From DAOQAK01 sp043801235 (GTDB lineage Bacteria > Bacteroidota > Bacteroidia > Bacteroidales > CG2-30-32-10), in contig JAZDMF010000392.1 of assembly GCA_043801235.1 (NCBI GenBank), positions 1 to 17,087 on the forward strand: a stretch of 17,087 nucleotides of DNA, given 5' to 3'. Within the stretch, counting starts at the first letter, position 1, and each line of letters opens with the position of its first letter. Under the pieces are notes generated by a model that saw nothing but the letters and a program-made list of their open reading frames with translations, made no database searches and was not told where the DNA came from. A program made the translations under genes and the position numbers. Below are positions 1 through 6,924 of the stretch, in pieces.

Positions 1-71
1 CCGTTTTCATCAATTCCATATTATTATTCCGGGCAAGTTATCGCCTTAGTGTCTTACAATTAAAATTCTAA

Positions 72-87
72 TCCGTCAATTGACGGA
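72..87. repeat. 16-bp perfect palindrome downstream of queA
   Basis: TCCGTCAATTGACGGA equals its own reverse complement over all 16 bases and is followed at 89-98 by a second palindrome, AAAATATTTT. It lies about 30 bases past the queA stop codon. There is no loop and no T-run, so it is a poor intrinsic terminator. It could be a dyad operator for a neighbouring gene outside the window or a short dispersed intergenic element. Function unknown. Confidence 0.6.
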
Positions 88-116
88 CAAAATATTTTAG
101 ATTTTAAAATTCTGTT

Positions 117-1325
117 TTATGCGGGTTGGGGTGTAAAATAACACACATCGCCATAACTGAGAAAACGAAAATTGTTTTCCAGTGCATATTGATATGCATC
201 TTTCCATGCATCACCAATAAACGCTGACACAAGCAACAGTAAAGTACTTTTCGGCTGGTGAAAATTCGTGATCATTTCGTTTACTATTTTATATTTATAG
301 CCGGGAACTATCATCAGTCGCGTGTTTCCATTAATGTGATCCATGTTGCTTTTTTCGCAATAATCAATGAGTGCATGAAATGCTTCCTTAAAAGAAACAT
401 TAAAATGCTTCGATTCATAAGGTTCCCACTGATCTATATTAAATGCATCCTCTTTTTTTTCAAGCAGCTTTACCCCTGCCCAGTAAAGACTTTCAAGGGT
501 TCTGACAGTTGTTGTACCTACAGCGATAATACGATTTTTATTTTGCAGAATTTGCTCAATAAGTTTTTTTTCGACCGAGAACATTTCGGTATGCATACTA
601 TGATCAAAAATATTTTCAGAAGTTACCGGCTTGAAAGTGCCGGCACCAACATGAAGCGTGATAAAGGATGTTTTAATATTTTTTTTTTCAAGCTTACGGA
701 AAACCTCATCAGTGAAATGCAAGCCTGCGGTGGGTGCTGCTACAGAACCTTCATAATGAGCATATAGAGTTTGATACCGCAAATTATCTTTTTCATTTGC
801 ATTTCTTTTTATGTAAGGAGGAAGTGGAATTTTGCCGAAAAATTCAATGACCGATGCGAAGGTTTTTTCCGGGGGTTCCCATTCAAATTTTATAAGAAAG
901 GTATCGTTGGTTTGTTCAAGTTTTTCTGCAGAAAGATTTATTTTTTTATTTTTCAAAATCAGTTTACCCTGTTTCCATTTTTTATTGTTCCCCGCAAGGC
1001 AACGCCATACGACACCCGATTTTGCTGAGAATACAAATTGATAATCAGCGGAAGGTAAAACAGGTTCCAGACAAAATATTTCTATTTCTGATCCTGTTTC
1101 TTTTTTAAAAAGCAATCGTGCATGTATAACCCTGGTATCATTAAAAACCATAAGGCTTTCATCAGTCAGGTAATTTCCAATGGAAGAAAAAACATCTTTT
1201 GAAATTTTTCCGTTTTGGCAAACAAGCAGTTTAGACTGATCACGCTGATCAAGCGGATACTGGGCAATGCGTGATTCCGGAAGTTTGTAATTATAGTCCC
1301 CGGTATTTATATTTTGGAAATTCAT
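117..1325 (-). CDS. queA: S-adenosylmethionine:tRNA ribosyltransferase-isomerase QueA
   Basis: Cytoplasmic enzyme that transfers and isomerises the ribosyl part of SAM onto preQ1 at tRNA position 34, giving epoxyqueuosine. Family hallmarks are visible: FNDTRVIHARL at residues 61-71, GKIPLPPYI at 164-172, GSVAAPTAGLHF at 193-204, HVGAGTF at 225-231, HTEMF at 245-249, and a late HQPKSTLLLL segment. I take the ATG at 1325 (MNFQNINTG, 402 residues). The frame can be extended to a TTG at 1337, but that adds only four residues and runs into a candidate -7 promoter box. The length is above the roughly 350 residues of E. coli QueA because of an insertion around residues 80-160, which I believe is common in Bacteroidota. 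The gene is transcribed leftward, divergent from pssA. A T10 run at 679-688 (A10 in the coding strand) lies inside the intact frame. Confidence 0.96.
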   Translation of the reverse strand: MNFQNINTGDYNYKLPESRIAQYPLDQRDQSKLLVCQNGKISKDVFSSIGNYLTDESLMVFNDTRVIHARLLFKKETGSEIEIFCLEPVLPSADYQFVFSAKSGVVWRCLAGNNKKWKQGKLILKNKKINLSAEKLEQTNDTFLIKFEWEPPEKTFASVIEFFGKIPLPPYIKRNANEKDNLRYQTLYAHYEGSVAAPTAGLHFTDEVFRKLEKKNIKTSFITLHVGAGTFKPVTSENIFDHSMHTEMFSVEKKLIEQILQNKNRIIAVGTTTVRTLESLYWAGVKLLEKKEDAFNIDQWEPYESKHFNVSFKEAFHALIDYCEKSNMDHINGNTRLMIVPGYKYKIVNEMITNFHQPKSTLLLLVSAFIGDAWKDAYQYALENNFRFLSYGDVCYFTPQPA

Positions 1326-1334
1326 ATAACCAGA

Positions 1335-1342
1335 CAAAAGTA
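1335..1342 (-). promoter_or_regulatory. candidate -7 promoter box for queA
   Basis: Read on the minus strand, the sequence is TACTTTTG, matching the Bacteroidota -7 consensus TAnnTTTG. It sits 9 bases upstream of the queA ATG at 1325, implying an almost leaderless mRNA. No convincing -33 TTTG/TTG is seen at the usual spacing, so the call is tentative. Confidence 0.4.
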
Positions 1343-1372
1343 TAGAATTTTAATTGTTCATTCTTGGTTACA

Positions 1373-1433
1373 CTTCGATGGCTTCGATCACCCTTCGATG
1401 AACTCAGGGTGACATTTCTCAGCCTGACATTTC
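1373..1433. repeat. direct repeats and 7-bp hairpin between queA and pssA
   Basis: CTTCGAT occurs three times (1373-1379, 1382-1388, 1393-1399). TGACATTTC occurs twice (1410-1418, 1425-1433). TCACCCT (1388-1394) pairs with AGGGTGA (1406-1412), giving a 7-bp stem with an 11-base loop. It lies between two divergent starts, so it is not a terminator of either gene. It resembles short intergenic elements scattered in Bacteroidota genomes, but I cannot test copy number here. Confidence 0.5.
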
Positions 1434-1486
1434 GCCAACGAAAACAGGATATCTAAACTTCTTTCTTCAGTTCATCAATTTTTTCA

Positions 1487-1494
1487 TATTTTTG
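1487..1494 (+). promoter_or_regulatory. candidate -7 promoter box for the pssA operon
   Basis: TATTTTTG matches TAnnTTTG and ends 15 bases before the pssA ATG at 1510. It overlaps the alternative TTG start at 1492, which argues for the ATG. No good -33 element is seen about 20 bases upstream. Confidence 0.4.
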
Positions 1495-1509
1495 ACCATT
1501 GTAAATGCT

Positions 1510-2220
1510 ATGAAAAAGCACCTTGCCAATTTTATTACATCGCTTAACCTGCTCTGCGGATGCATAGGAATTGGTTTGCTTTTTAATTCAGATATCATTA
1601 GTGCAGCGTATTTTATTTTTATTGCTGCAATTTTTGATTTCCTGGATGGATTTATTGCCAAACAACTTCATGCACAATCTGCTTTCGGAAAAGAACTCGA
1701 TTCGCTGGCAGATGTTGTAAGTTTCGGCGTACTACCCGGACTTATAATGTTTGTCTTGCTGAACCTGTGTTATGAAGATGAAGAAGGATGGCAGCAATAT
1801 TTACCTTATACATCTTTTCTGATTCCTGTTTTTTCGGCTCTTCGCCTTGCAAAATTTAATACTGATGACAGACAGGCTGAAAATTTCATAGGGCTTCCCA
1901 CTCCCGCAAATGCAATATTCATTGCATCAATTCCTTTTATCATACTGAATGGCAACGAATATCATTCTTTTATTTCAGGACTTTTCGGCAACCCGGGGTT
2001 TTTATTAATACTTATCTTAATACTTTCATTTTTGCTTGTTTCACCCCTTACACTTTTTTCCTTGAAGTTTAAAAGTTTTATCTGGAAAGAAAACAACTTC
2101 CGAATCATTTTCCTAATTGTGTCAGTTATCCTATTATTGATCTTTCAATTTTTGGCTATACCCCTAATTATTGCTATTTATATATTTTTATCACTTATAC
2201 AAAACTCTGGAAAAAAATGA
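1510..2220 (+). CDS. pssA: CDP-diacylglycerol--serine O-phosphatidyltransferase
   Basis: Integral membrane CDP-alcohol phosphatidyltransferase that makes phosphatidylserine, precursor of phosphatidylethanolamine. The catalytic signature D-G-x2-A-[R]-x8-G-x3-D-x3-D is present at D46, G47, A50, G60, D64 and D68. The arginine that normally follows the alanine is lysine (K51). Several hydrophobic segments follow (about 75-90, 135-155, 165-185 and 195-230). I choose the ATG at 1510 (MKKHLAN, 236 residues). A TTG at 1492 would add six residues and lies in a probable promoter. The stop overlaps the purS start in ATGA, so the genes are translationally coupled. Phosphatidylserine synthase is preferred over PgsA because of the SLNLLCG start and the DSLADVVSFGVLPG segment typical of PssA. 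Confidence 0.93.
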   Translation: MKKHLANFITSLNLLCGCIGIGLLFNSDIISAAYFIFIAAIFDFLDGFIAKQLHAQSAFGKELDSLADVVSFGVLPGLIMFVLLNLCYEDEEGWQQYLPYTSFLIPVFSALRLAKFNTDDRQAENFIGLPTPANAIFIASIPFIILNGNEYHSFISGLFGNPGFLLILILILSFLLVSPLTLFSLKFKSFIWKENNFRIIFLIVSVILLLIFQFLAIPLIIAIYIFLSLIQNSGKK

Positions 2221-2468
2221 AATTCCGTGCCGAAATAAACATTATGCCGCTCAAGGTATTGTTAGACCCACAGGGAAAGGCCGTAACATCAAGCATGAAA
2301 AATATAGGCGTTCCTGAAATTTCCAATGTCCGCATCGGTAAACATATCAGCCTTGAAATTGAAGCAAAAAACAAAAATGATGCTAAGGAAAAAGCAGATA
2401 CCGCCTGCAGAAAGCTGCTTGCAAATATGACCGTTGAATATTACGAATTTGATATCTTCAATATATAA
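2217..2468 (+). CDS. purS: Phosphoribosylformylglycinamidine synthase subunit PurS
   Basis: Small cytoplasmic subunit of the PurL-PurQ-PurS complex, which converts FGAR to FGAM in purine synthesis; PurS bridges the glutaminase and synthase subunits. The 83 residues are the normal family length. They show the beta-alpha-beta pattern, the N-terminal strand with LLDPQGKAV at about residues 15-23, the VRIGKHISLEIEA segment around 38-50, and the C-terminal CRKLLANMTVEYYEF region. It starts inside the pssA stop codon (ATGA), so coupled expression is likely. purL and purQ are not in the window. Confidence 0.92.
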   Translation: MKFRAEINIMPLKVLLDPQGKAVTSSMKNIGVPEISNVRIGKHISLEIEAKNKNDAKEKADTACRKLLANMTVEYYEFDIFNI

Positions 2469-2485
2469 TATCATTCCTGTTTTCA

Positions 2486-2749
2486 ATGAGTGATCCGGAA
2501 AATGATACGTTAATTGTGATTCGCGCTTACAATTTTCAGCATGAGGCGCTTATTGACAAGGCCAAGCTTGATTCGGCTGGAATTGATTGTTTTCTGAAGA
2601 ACGACAATATGGAAATCATCCAGCCTTTTTTCAGTCAATCGGAAGGGGGTATCAAACTTATGGTAATGTCGAATGATGCAACCGCAGCCCTTGAAGTTTT
2701 GAATGATATTCCTGAACCCGGCGAAAATACTGAAGAACAAGATATATAG
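2486..2749 (+). CDS. DUF2007-type putative signal-transducing protein
   Basis: Small 87-residue soluble protein. The pattern of an initial beta strand (TLIVIRAY, residues 9-16), a helix over EALIDKAKLDSAGIDCFL, a strand with an acidic loop, then GGIKLMVMSNDATAALEVL near residues 53-71 fits the DUF2007 fold (PII-like ferredoxin-type). That family has no established reaction. It is the third gene of the pssA-purS operon, 17 bases after purS, so it probably shares their promoter. The acidic tail (GENTEEQDI) is probably disordered. I rely on pattern recognition of the family. Confidence 0.75.
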   Translation: MSDPENDTLIVIRAYNFQHEALIDKAKLDSAGIDCFLKNDNMEIIQPFFSQSEGGIKLMVMSNDATAALEVLNDIPEPGENTEEQDI

Positions 2750-2787
2750 TTTTTTATGTTCTTTTATTATGATTTCAAATTCAGCGT

Positions 2788-4233
2788 ATGAAAAACCTTA
2801 AAATAATTCTCTGCCTCTGCATTTCATTTATCTTTCAATCATCCTTTGCACAGACAGTGAACAAAGATTATGCAATGGTCATTGCAAATTCCCAATTGAT
2901 CCTTTCGGAAAAACAAAATTCGTTTTCTGTAAAATCTTGCGAAGAAATAGTTCAGGGAAATATTCCGTTTTGCTATGTGGTTTTGATTGAACCAACCGGG
3001 TTCCTCGTTGTAAGCGCTGATAAAAATCTTCCTCCGGTTCTCGCGTACTCATTTGAAAACGATTTCGGAAACATTAGTAATGATAATCCTTTGCTCACAT
3101 TATTAAAAGCAGATATCTCATCAAGAATAAAATATTCTTCAGAAAATAACATTACAGAAAAATATGAACAAGTATGGAATAAACTGCTGAATGGCGATTA
3201 TAACAAATCATCCGATTCAACATTCCAGCAGTGGCCCGATGTAGGTGACGGCTGGCTGAAAACCAACTGGACACAGGACGCGCCTTATAAAAACTTTTGC
3301 CCCATTGATCCTGTTACCAGTCAGCGAAGCATTGCCGGTTGTCCTGCAGTAGCCATGGCGCAGATATTGAATTTTCATGAAACAACAAACAATATGCATT
3401 TTGATGATAACGATGATTATTATCACAACTATGCAGGCCGCCAGTACATGATTGACGATGATTATTCGCTTCACGGTTTTCCTTCCTTTCCGGAGCTGAA
3501 TGAATATCTTGACACACTAAATGCGCATTACACAAATAACATTATTCCTACCGACACTGATAAAGCAACGCTTACATTTGCATGCGGCGTTGCTGCAACG
3601 CAGGTATACACTTCAAGCGGTTCAGGAACATTTTCAGTTAGTCAAGCTTTGGCAGCTTACCTTCGCTTTGGATTTTCAACGGTGGAACTACTTGACAGCA
3701 ACGATACAGATTTATATGACCGGCTGAAACAAAATATTAAAGACACTCTTCCTGCACATCTTGCCGTTGTTGATTCGGCATGGAGCATGGGACATAATGT
3801 GGTAGTTGACGGATACAATACCGATGAATACTATCATCTGAACTTCGGATGGGGCGGCAGTTACAACGGCTGGTATCTGCTTCCGCAGGAAATACCTTAT
3901 AATCTTACCGTGATTGAAGGAGTGGTGGTGGATATAATAAAACCAAATATTGCATCAATAAATAATGAAACTGCCGGAACATCAGTTATCACGGTATATC
4001 CAAATCCTTTTGTTGAATCTGCAACGATCTCCGGATACTTGAACACTCCAGGCGAAATACAATTAAAAATTTATGATACGACGGGGAAAATGATAAAAGA
4101 AATTCCTTTAGAACAAAAATCTTCAGGAAATTTTAAAATTCCTGTTTCAATGCTTCGGCAAGCGTTAGGTGTTTACTATTACCAAATAACTTTAGATGGA
4201 GGAATACAAACGGGAAAGATCATTAAGCAATAA
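2788..4233 (+). CDS. Secreted C10 (streptopain-like) cysteine protease with T9SS sorting domain
   Basis: Predicted exported papain-fold protease of peptidase family C10. Residues 1-21 form a signal peptide ending SSFA before Q22. Residues about 25-130 resemble the inhibitory Spi prodomain of SpeB-type zymogens. The catalytic Cys is C185 in SIAGCPAVAMAQIL, the catalytic His is H336 in GHNVVVDGY, and the glycine-rich LNFGWGG with W355 follows. These positions are close to C192, H340 and W357 of streptococcal SpeB prozymogen, so the enzyme looks intact. Residues about 398-481 form a type A T9SS C-terminal sorting domain (VYPNPF near 403, KIYDTTGK near 427, ending GKIIKQ), so the protein should cross the outer membrane and be surface-anchored or released. 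It begins 38 bases after the DUF2007 gene, with no clear promoter between. The physiological target is unknown. Confidence 0.93.
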   Translation: MKNLKIILCLCISFIFQSSFAQTVNKDYAMVIANSQLILSEKQNSFSVKSCEEIVQGNIPFCYVVLIEPTGFLVVSADKNLPPVLAYSFENDFGNISNDNPLLTLLKADISSRIKYSSENNITEKYEQVWNKLLNGDYNKSSDSTFQQWPDVGDGWLKTNWTQDAPYKNFCPIDPVTSQRSIAGCPAVAMAQILNFHETTNNMHFDDNDDYYHNYAGRQYMIDDDYSLHGFPSFPELNEYLDTLNAHYTNNIIPTDTDKATLTFACGVAATQVYTSSGSGTFSVSQALAAYLRFGFSTVELLDSNDTDLYDRLKQNIKDTLPAHLAVVDSAWSMGHNVVVDGYNTDEYYHLNFGWGGSYNGWYLLPQEIPYNLTVIEGVVVDIIKPNIASINNETAGTSVITVYPNPFVESATISGYLNTPGEIQLKIYDTTGKMIKEIPLEQKSSGNFKIPVSMLRQALGVYYYQITLDGGIQTGKIIKQ

Positions 4234-4242
4234 GCCCAAAAT

Positions 4243-4269
4243 TCCAAATCCCAAGATCCAAATCCCAAG
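4243..4269. repeat. 13-base tandem repeat after the protease gene
   Basis: TCCAAATCCCAAG occurs at 4243-4255 and again at 4257-4269, a 14-base period. It lies just past the protease stop codon in low-complexity DNA. It is probably non-coding filler or slippage-derived. The rest of the 158-base gap holds a weak CAAAAT/ATTTTG stem (4298-4303 with 4314-4319) and a promoter candidate. Confidence 0.6.
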
Positions 4270-4332
4270 TAAATCTCAAAATTCAATTACCGAAATTCAA
4301 AATGGCTTTACGAATTTTGTGATAAAAGAAAA

Positions 4333-4363
4333 TTGCTTTCTCTTTAATTAAGTATTATCTTTG
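4333..4363 (+). promoter_or_regulatory. candidate Bacteroidota promoter of the beta-helix gene
   Basis: TATCTTTG at 4356-4363 is a full match to the -7 consensus TAnnTTTG, with TTG at 4333-4335 twenty bases upstream as a -33 element. The predicted start of transcription near 4370 leaves about a 22-base leader before the ATG at 4392. This is the best two-element promoter in the window, and it implies that the beta-helix gene is transcribed separately from the protease gene. Confidence 0.55.
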
Positions 4364-4391
4364 TTATATCCCTTTCATATAATTCAAAATC

Positions 4392-5471
4392 ATGCTGAGG
4401 TTATTTATTATACTGCAGTTATTTTTTTTAAGCTTGATTTCTAATTCATTTTCGCAAACCGTATATTTTGAAGGCAATATTACTTCCGATACTACTTGGA
4501 ATTCTGATACTGTTAAAATTACCGACTATGTTTATATAATGGAAAGTGCGACACTTACAATTTCACCCGGTACATATATTGAATTTCAGGGATTTTACAG
4601 ATTGTACGTTTGGGGTAGGCTCATCTCAGTCGGTAATCCTGTTGATACAATTACTTTCACAATTAATGACACAACCGGATTTTGCATAGACTCAAATTCT
4701 GCTGGAGGTTGGGGCGGTATACAATTTATACAATCATCTTTGCCAAATGATACTTCTTACATTTCAAATTGTAAAATATTATTTGTAAAGTCTGCTGCAA
4801 TAGAAACGGATCATAATTCGAATGTGATTATAAAAAACAATGTGTTTTCACATATGTGCACTGGTGTATTTTGTTATGAATCATCGCCTTTAATCAGCAA
4901 TAATATATTTGTTTATAGTAAAGGAATGGCCATAGATTGTGCGCAAAATTCCAATCCATTTATAGTAAATAATTATATTGGTTACAGCGCCATATCGGGA
5001 ATTCGATTAAATGAATCGAACCCGATAATCTCAGGAAATATTATAGAGCAAAATAACAAGAAATACGAATCAAATATTCCAGGAGGCGGAATATCCTGTG
5101 TTCTCTCATCACCACTGATTATTTATAATGACATCAACAATAACGAAGCTTCATGCGGTGGTGGAATATATTGCAATAATTCTTCACCATTAATTATTTT
5201 AAATAAAATTTGCAATAATTACTCAGTCAATACTGGTTGTTGGTTAAATTCAGGTGGCGGCGGAATTTTTTGCTTAAGATCATCTTCAATTATTATAAAC
5301 AATTTAATATGTAATAATACAAGTAAGGATGTGGGAGGTGGCATATTTTGCAACGATACAAGTAATATAATGATAATTAATAACACTGTTGTAAATAATA
5401 CAGCACCAAGCGGTGCGTGCATATACTCACACTGGCATGCCAACCCTACCCTTATCAATAATATTTTTTGA
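4392..5471 (+). CDS. Secreted right-handed beta-helix protein, 5' part ending at an in-frame TGA
   Basis: The first 359 residues begin with a signal peptide (MLRLFIILQLFFLSLISNSFSQ, about 21 residues). A capping region of about 100 residues follows (TISPGTYIEFQG near 55-65). Repeated beta-helix coils then carry variants of SSPLIxxNxI and GGGIxC between about residues 120 and 359. This is a Pbh1/pectate-lyase-like surface-protein fold; no catalytic residues for a lyase can be assigned. Translation stops at TGA 5469-5471 directly after INNIF. Members of this fold family commonly read NNIFW at this point, so TGA looks like a single-base change from TGG. If translated as it stands, the product lacks its T9SS sorting domain and would probably stay in the periplasm. 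The downstream part continues in the same frame and is annotated separately. Confidence 0.85.
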   Translation: MLRLFIILQLFFLSLISNSFSQTVYFEGNITSDTTWNSDTVKITDYVYIMESATLTISPGTYIEFQGFYRLYVWGRLISVGNPVDTITFTINDTTGFCIDSNSAGGWGGIQFIQSSLPNDTSYISNCKILFVKSAAIETDHNSNVIIKNNVFSHMCTGVFCYESSPLISNNIFVYSKGMAIDCAQNSNPFIVNNYIGYSAISGIRLNESNPIISGNIIEQNNKKYESNIPGGGISCVLSSPLIIYNDINNNEASCGGGIYCNNSSPLIILNKICNNYSVNTGCWLNSGGGGIFCLRSSSIIINNLICNNTSKDVGGGIFCNDTSNIMIINNTVVNNTAPSGACIYSHWHANPTLINNIF

Positions 5472-6083
5472 CAAACTACACTATTTGTAACTGGACCTTT
5501 TGTTTACCTTTCATTTCTTGACTCAGCTAAAATTTCAAATTGTGATTTCAAAAGTTTTGGTACAGCCAACGTATTCCCCGTGACTTTAATAAATAATATT
5601 AATTCTGATCCACAATTTTTAAATCCAAGTAACGGTGAAGGAATAAACTATGATGGTCTAAATGCAAATTGGAATTTACATTCAACTTCCCCTTGCATCA
5701 ATTCCGGAACACCTGACACCTCAGGTTTGTATTTATATAATACTGATATTGCAGGCAATAATAGAATAATTGATGACACAATTGATATTGGCGCCTATGA
5801 ATATAACAAAGAGAATTTCATTTTTGATTACACTCTTTTCCAAGAATCAGGAATTGTATTCTACCCAAATCCTACAAAAGACAATATTTCCATTATTGCT
5901 ATACAGTCTAATAATATTCGCAAAATTGAAATTCTTGATATGAGTGGAAAGATAATTATTGTTTACGAAAATCCAAATACTACATTCACGAAATTCGATT
6001 TATCAAATTATCCACAAGGAATATATTTTGTGAAAGTCATTAGTGATGATGGGATTCAAACAGGAAAGATCATTAAGCAATAA
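5472..6083 (+). pseudogene. In-frame continuation of the beta-helix gene, with T9SS sorting domain
   Basis: This reading frame directly continues 4392-5471 after the TGA. It has 203 further sense codons and no other stop. It starts QTTLFVTGPF, returns to beta-helix text (ISNCDFKSFG, LINNINSDPQFLNPSNGEG), has the typical final coil SPCINSGTPDTSG and DIGAYEYN, and ends with a T9SS domain of about 80 residues (VFYPNPTKD, EILDMSGK, GIYFVKV, GKIIKQ). Read with one residue at the TGA, the whole gene gives a normal 563-residue cargo protein. An independent start is unlikely: the first possible start codon (GTG, 5580) falls inside the domain. It may be a recent nonsense mutation, a base-call error, or UGA readthrough; the sequence alone does not decide. 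Confidence 0.8.
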
Positions 6084-6102
6084 TTCCAAAATTCCAAGAA
6101 GG

Positions 6103-6828
6103 TTATTTTCTTAACTCAAAATTCTTCCCAAGGTAGACCCTGCGCACCTGTTCATCGTTGGCAAGTTCTTCGGAGGTTCCGGATTTTAAAATTTTCCCTT
6201 CAAGCAAAAGGTAAGCACGGTCGGTGATAGAAAGGGTTTCGTGCACATTGTGGTCGGTGATTAAAATACCGATATTTTTTTCTTTAAGTTTTGCAACAAT
6301 TATCTGGATGTCTTCAACAGCAATGGGGTCAATACCTGCAAAGGGTTCGTCGAGCAGTATGAATTTAGGGTTCACGGCCAGCGCCCTTGCAATTTCTGTT
6401 CTGCGGCGTTCTCCTCCCGACAGGGTAATGCCCTGGCTTTTGCGTACATTCTGCAAACCAAATTCCTCGATAAGTATTTCAACCCGTTGTTTCTGCTCTT
6501 CCTTTGTAAAGGATGAAAATTCAAGAACGGTCTTCAGATTGTCTTCCACGCTCAGTTTGCGGAACACCGATGCTTCCTGCGCCAGGTAACCTATTCCGCG
6601 TTTTGCGCGTTTGTACATAGGTTCATCGGTAATTTCAGCATTGTCGAGGAATATTCTGCCGCTGTATGGTTTTATCATTCCCACTATCATATAGAAAGAA
6701 GTTGTTTTACCGGCACCGTTTGGTCCCAGCAAACCCACAATCTCACCCTGGTTCAGTTCAATGGAAACATCATTAACAACCATTCGTTGCTTGTACTTTT
6801 TGAAAATATTATCTGCACGTAAAACCAT
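6103..6828 (-). CDS. lptB: LPS export ABC transporter ATP-binding protein LptB
   Basis: Cytoplasmic ATPase that, as a dimer under LptF and LptG, drives extraction of lipopolysaccharide from the inner membrane toward the LptA-LptD bridge. All ABC motifs are intact in 241 residues: Walker A GPNGAGKTT (35-43), Q-loop Q84 in YLAQEASVFRKLSVEDNL (a strong LptB marker), signature LSGGE (136-140), Walker B FILLDEP (156-162) and switch H193 in TDHNVHE. The stop is 19 bases from the convergent beta-helix gene stop. No other lpt gene is in the window. The start MVLRADNIFKKY at 6828 fits the family length. Confidence 0.95.
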   Translation of the reverse strand: MVLRADNIFKKYKQRMVVNDVSIELNQGEIVGLLGPNGAGKTTSFYMIVGMIKPYSGRIFLDNAEITDEPMYKRAKRGIGYLAQEASVFRKLSVEDNLKTVLEFSSFTKEEQKQRVEILIEEFGLQNVRKSQGITLSGGERRRTEIARALAVNPKFILLDEPFAGIDPIAVEDIQIIVAKLKEKNIGILITDHNVHETLSITDRAYLLLEGKILKSGTSEELANDEQVRRVYLGKNFELRK

Positions 6829-6846
6829 ACCCTTTTAATTTAATAT

Positions 6847-6878
6847 CGAATATCGAACCTGCCTACCGGCAAGGCAGG
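6847..6878. repeat. GC-rich hairpin and TATCGAA repeats upstream of lptB
   Basis: CCTGCCT (6858-6864) pairs with AGGCAGG (6872-6878) across a 7-base loop. Immediately to the left, CGAATATCGAA (6847-6857) is the reverse complement of 7362-7372 on the other side of the four-helix-bundle gene. The hairpin is strikingly GC-rich against its AT-rich surroundings. No T-run follows on either strand, so a terminator role is uncertain. It resembles a small dispersed intergenic palindrome. Confidence 0.5.
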
Positions 6879-6924
6879 CGCTGAATTATGAATGATGAAG
6901 GCAATCAAAAATTATATTAACTTC

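Noticed and set aside
1..63. Possible gene ends at the left edge: a plus-strand open frame ending TAA at 61-63, and a minus-strand ATG at 17-19 (MELMKT) running off the window.
   Set aside because: About 20 residues or fewer are visible in either frame, with no recognisable motif. The two readings exclude each other, so neither can be supported.
5580..6083. Separate gene with a T9SS domain starting at GTG 5580.
   Set aside because: It has no signal peptide and begins in the middle of a beta-helix coil in the same frame as the upstream gene, so it is better read as the continuation of that gene.
4392..6083. Recoding of TGA as Trp (alternative genetic code) to explain the stop in the beta-helix gene.
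   Set aside because: pssA and the 10488 gene end in TGA at sensible places, and no other intact gene in the window shows internal TGA codons.
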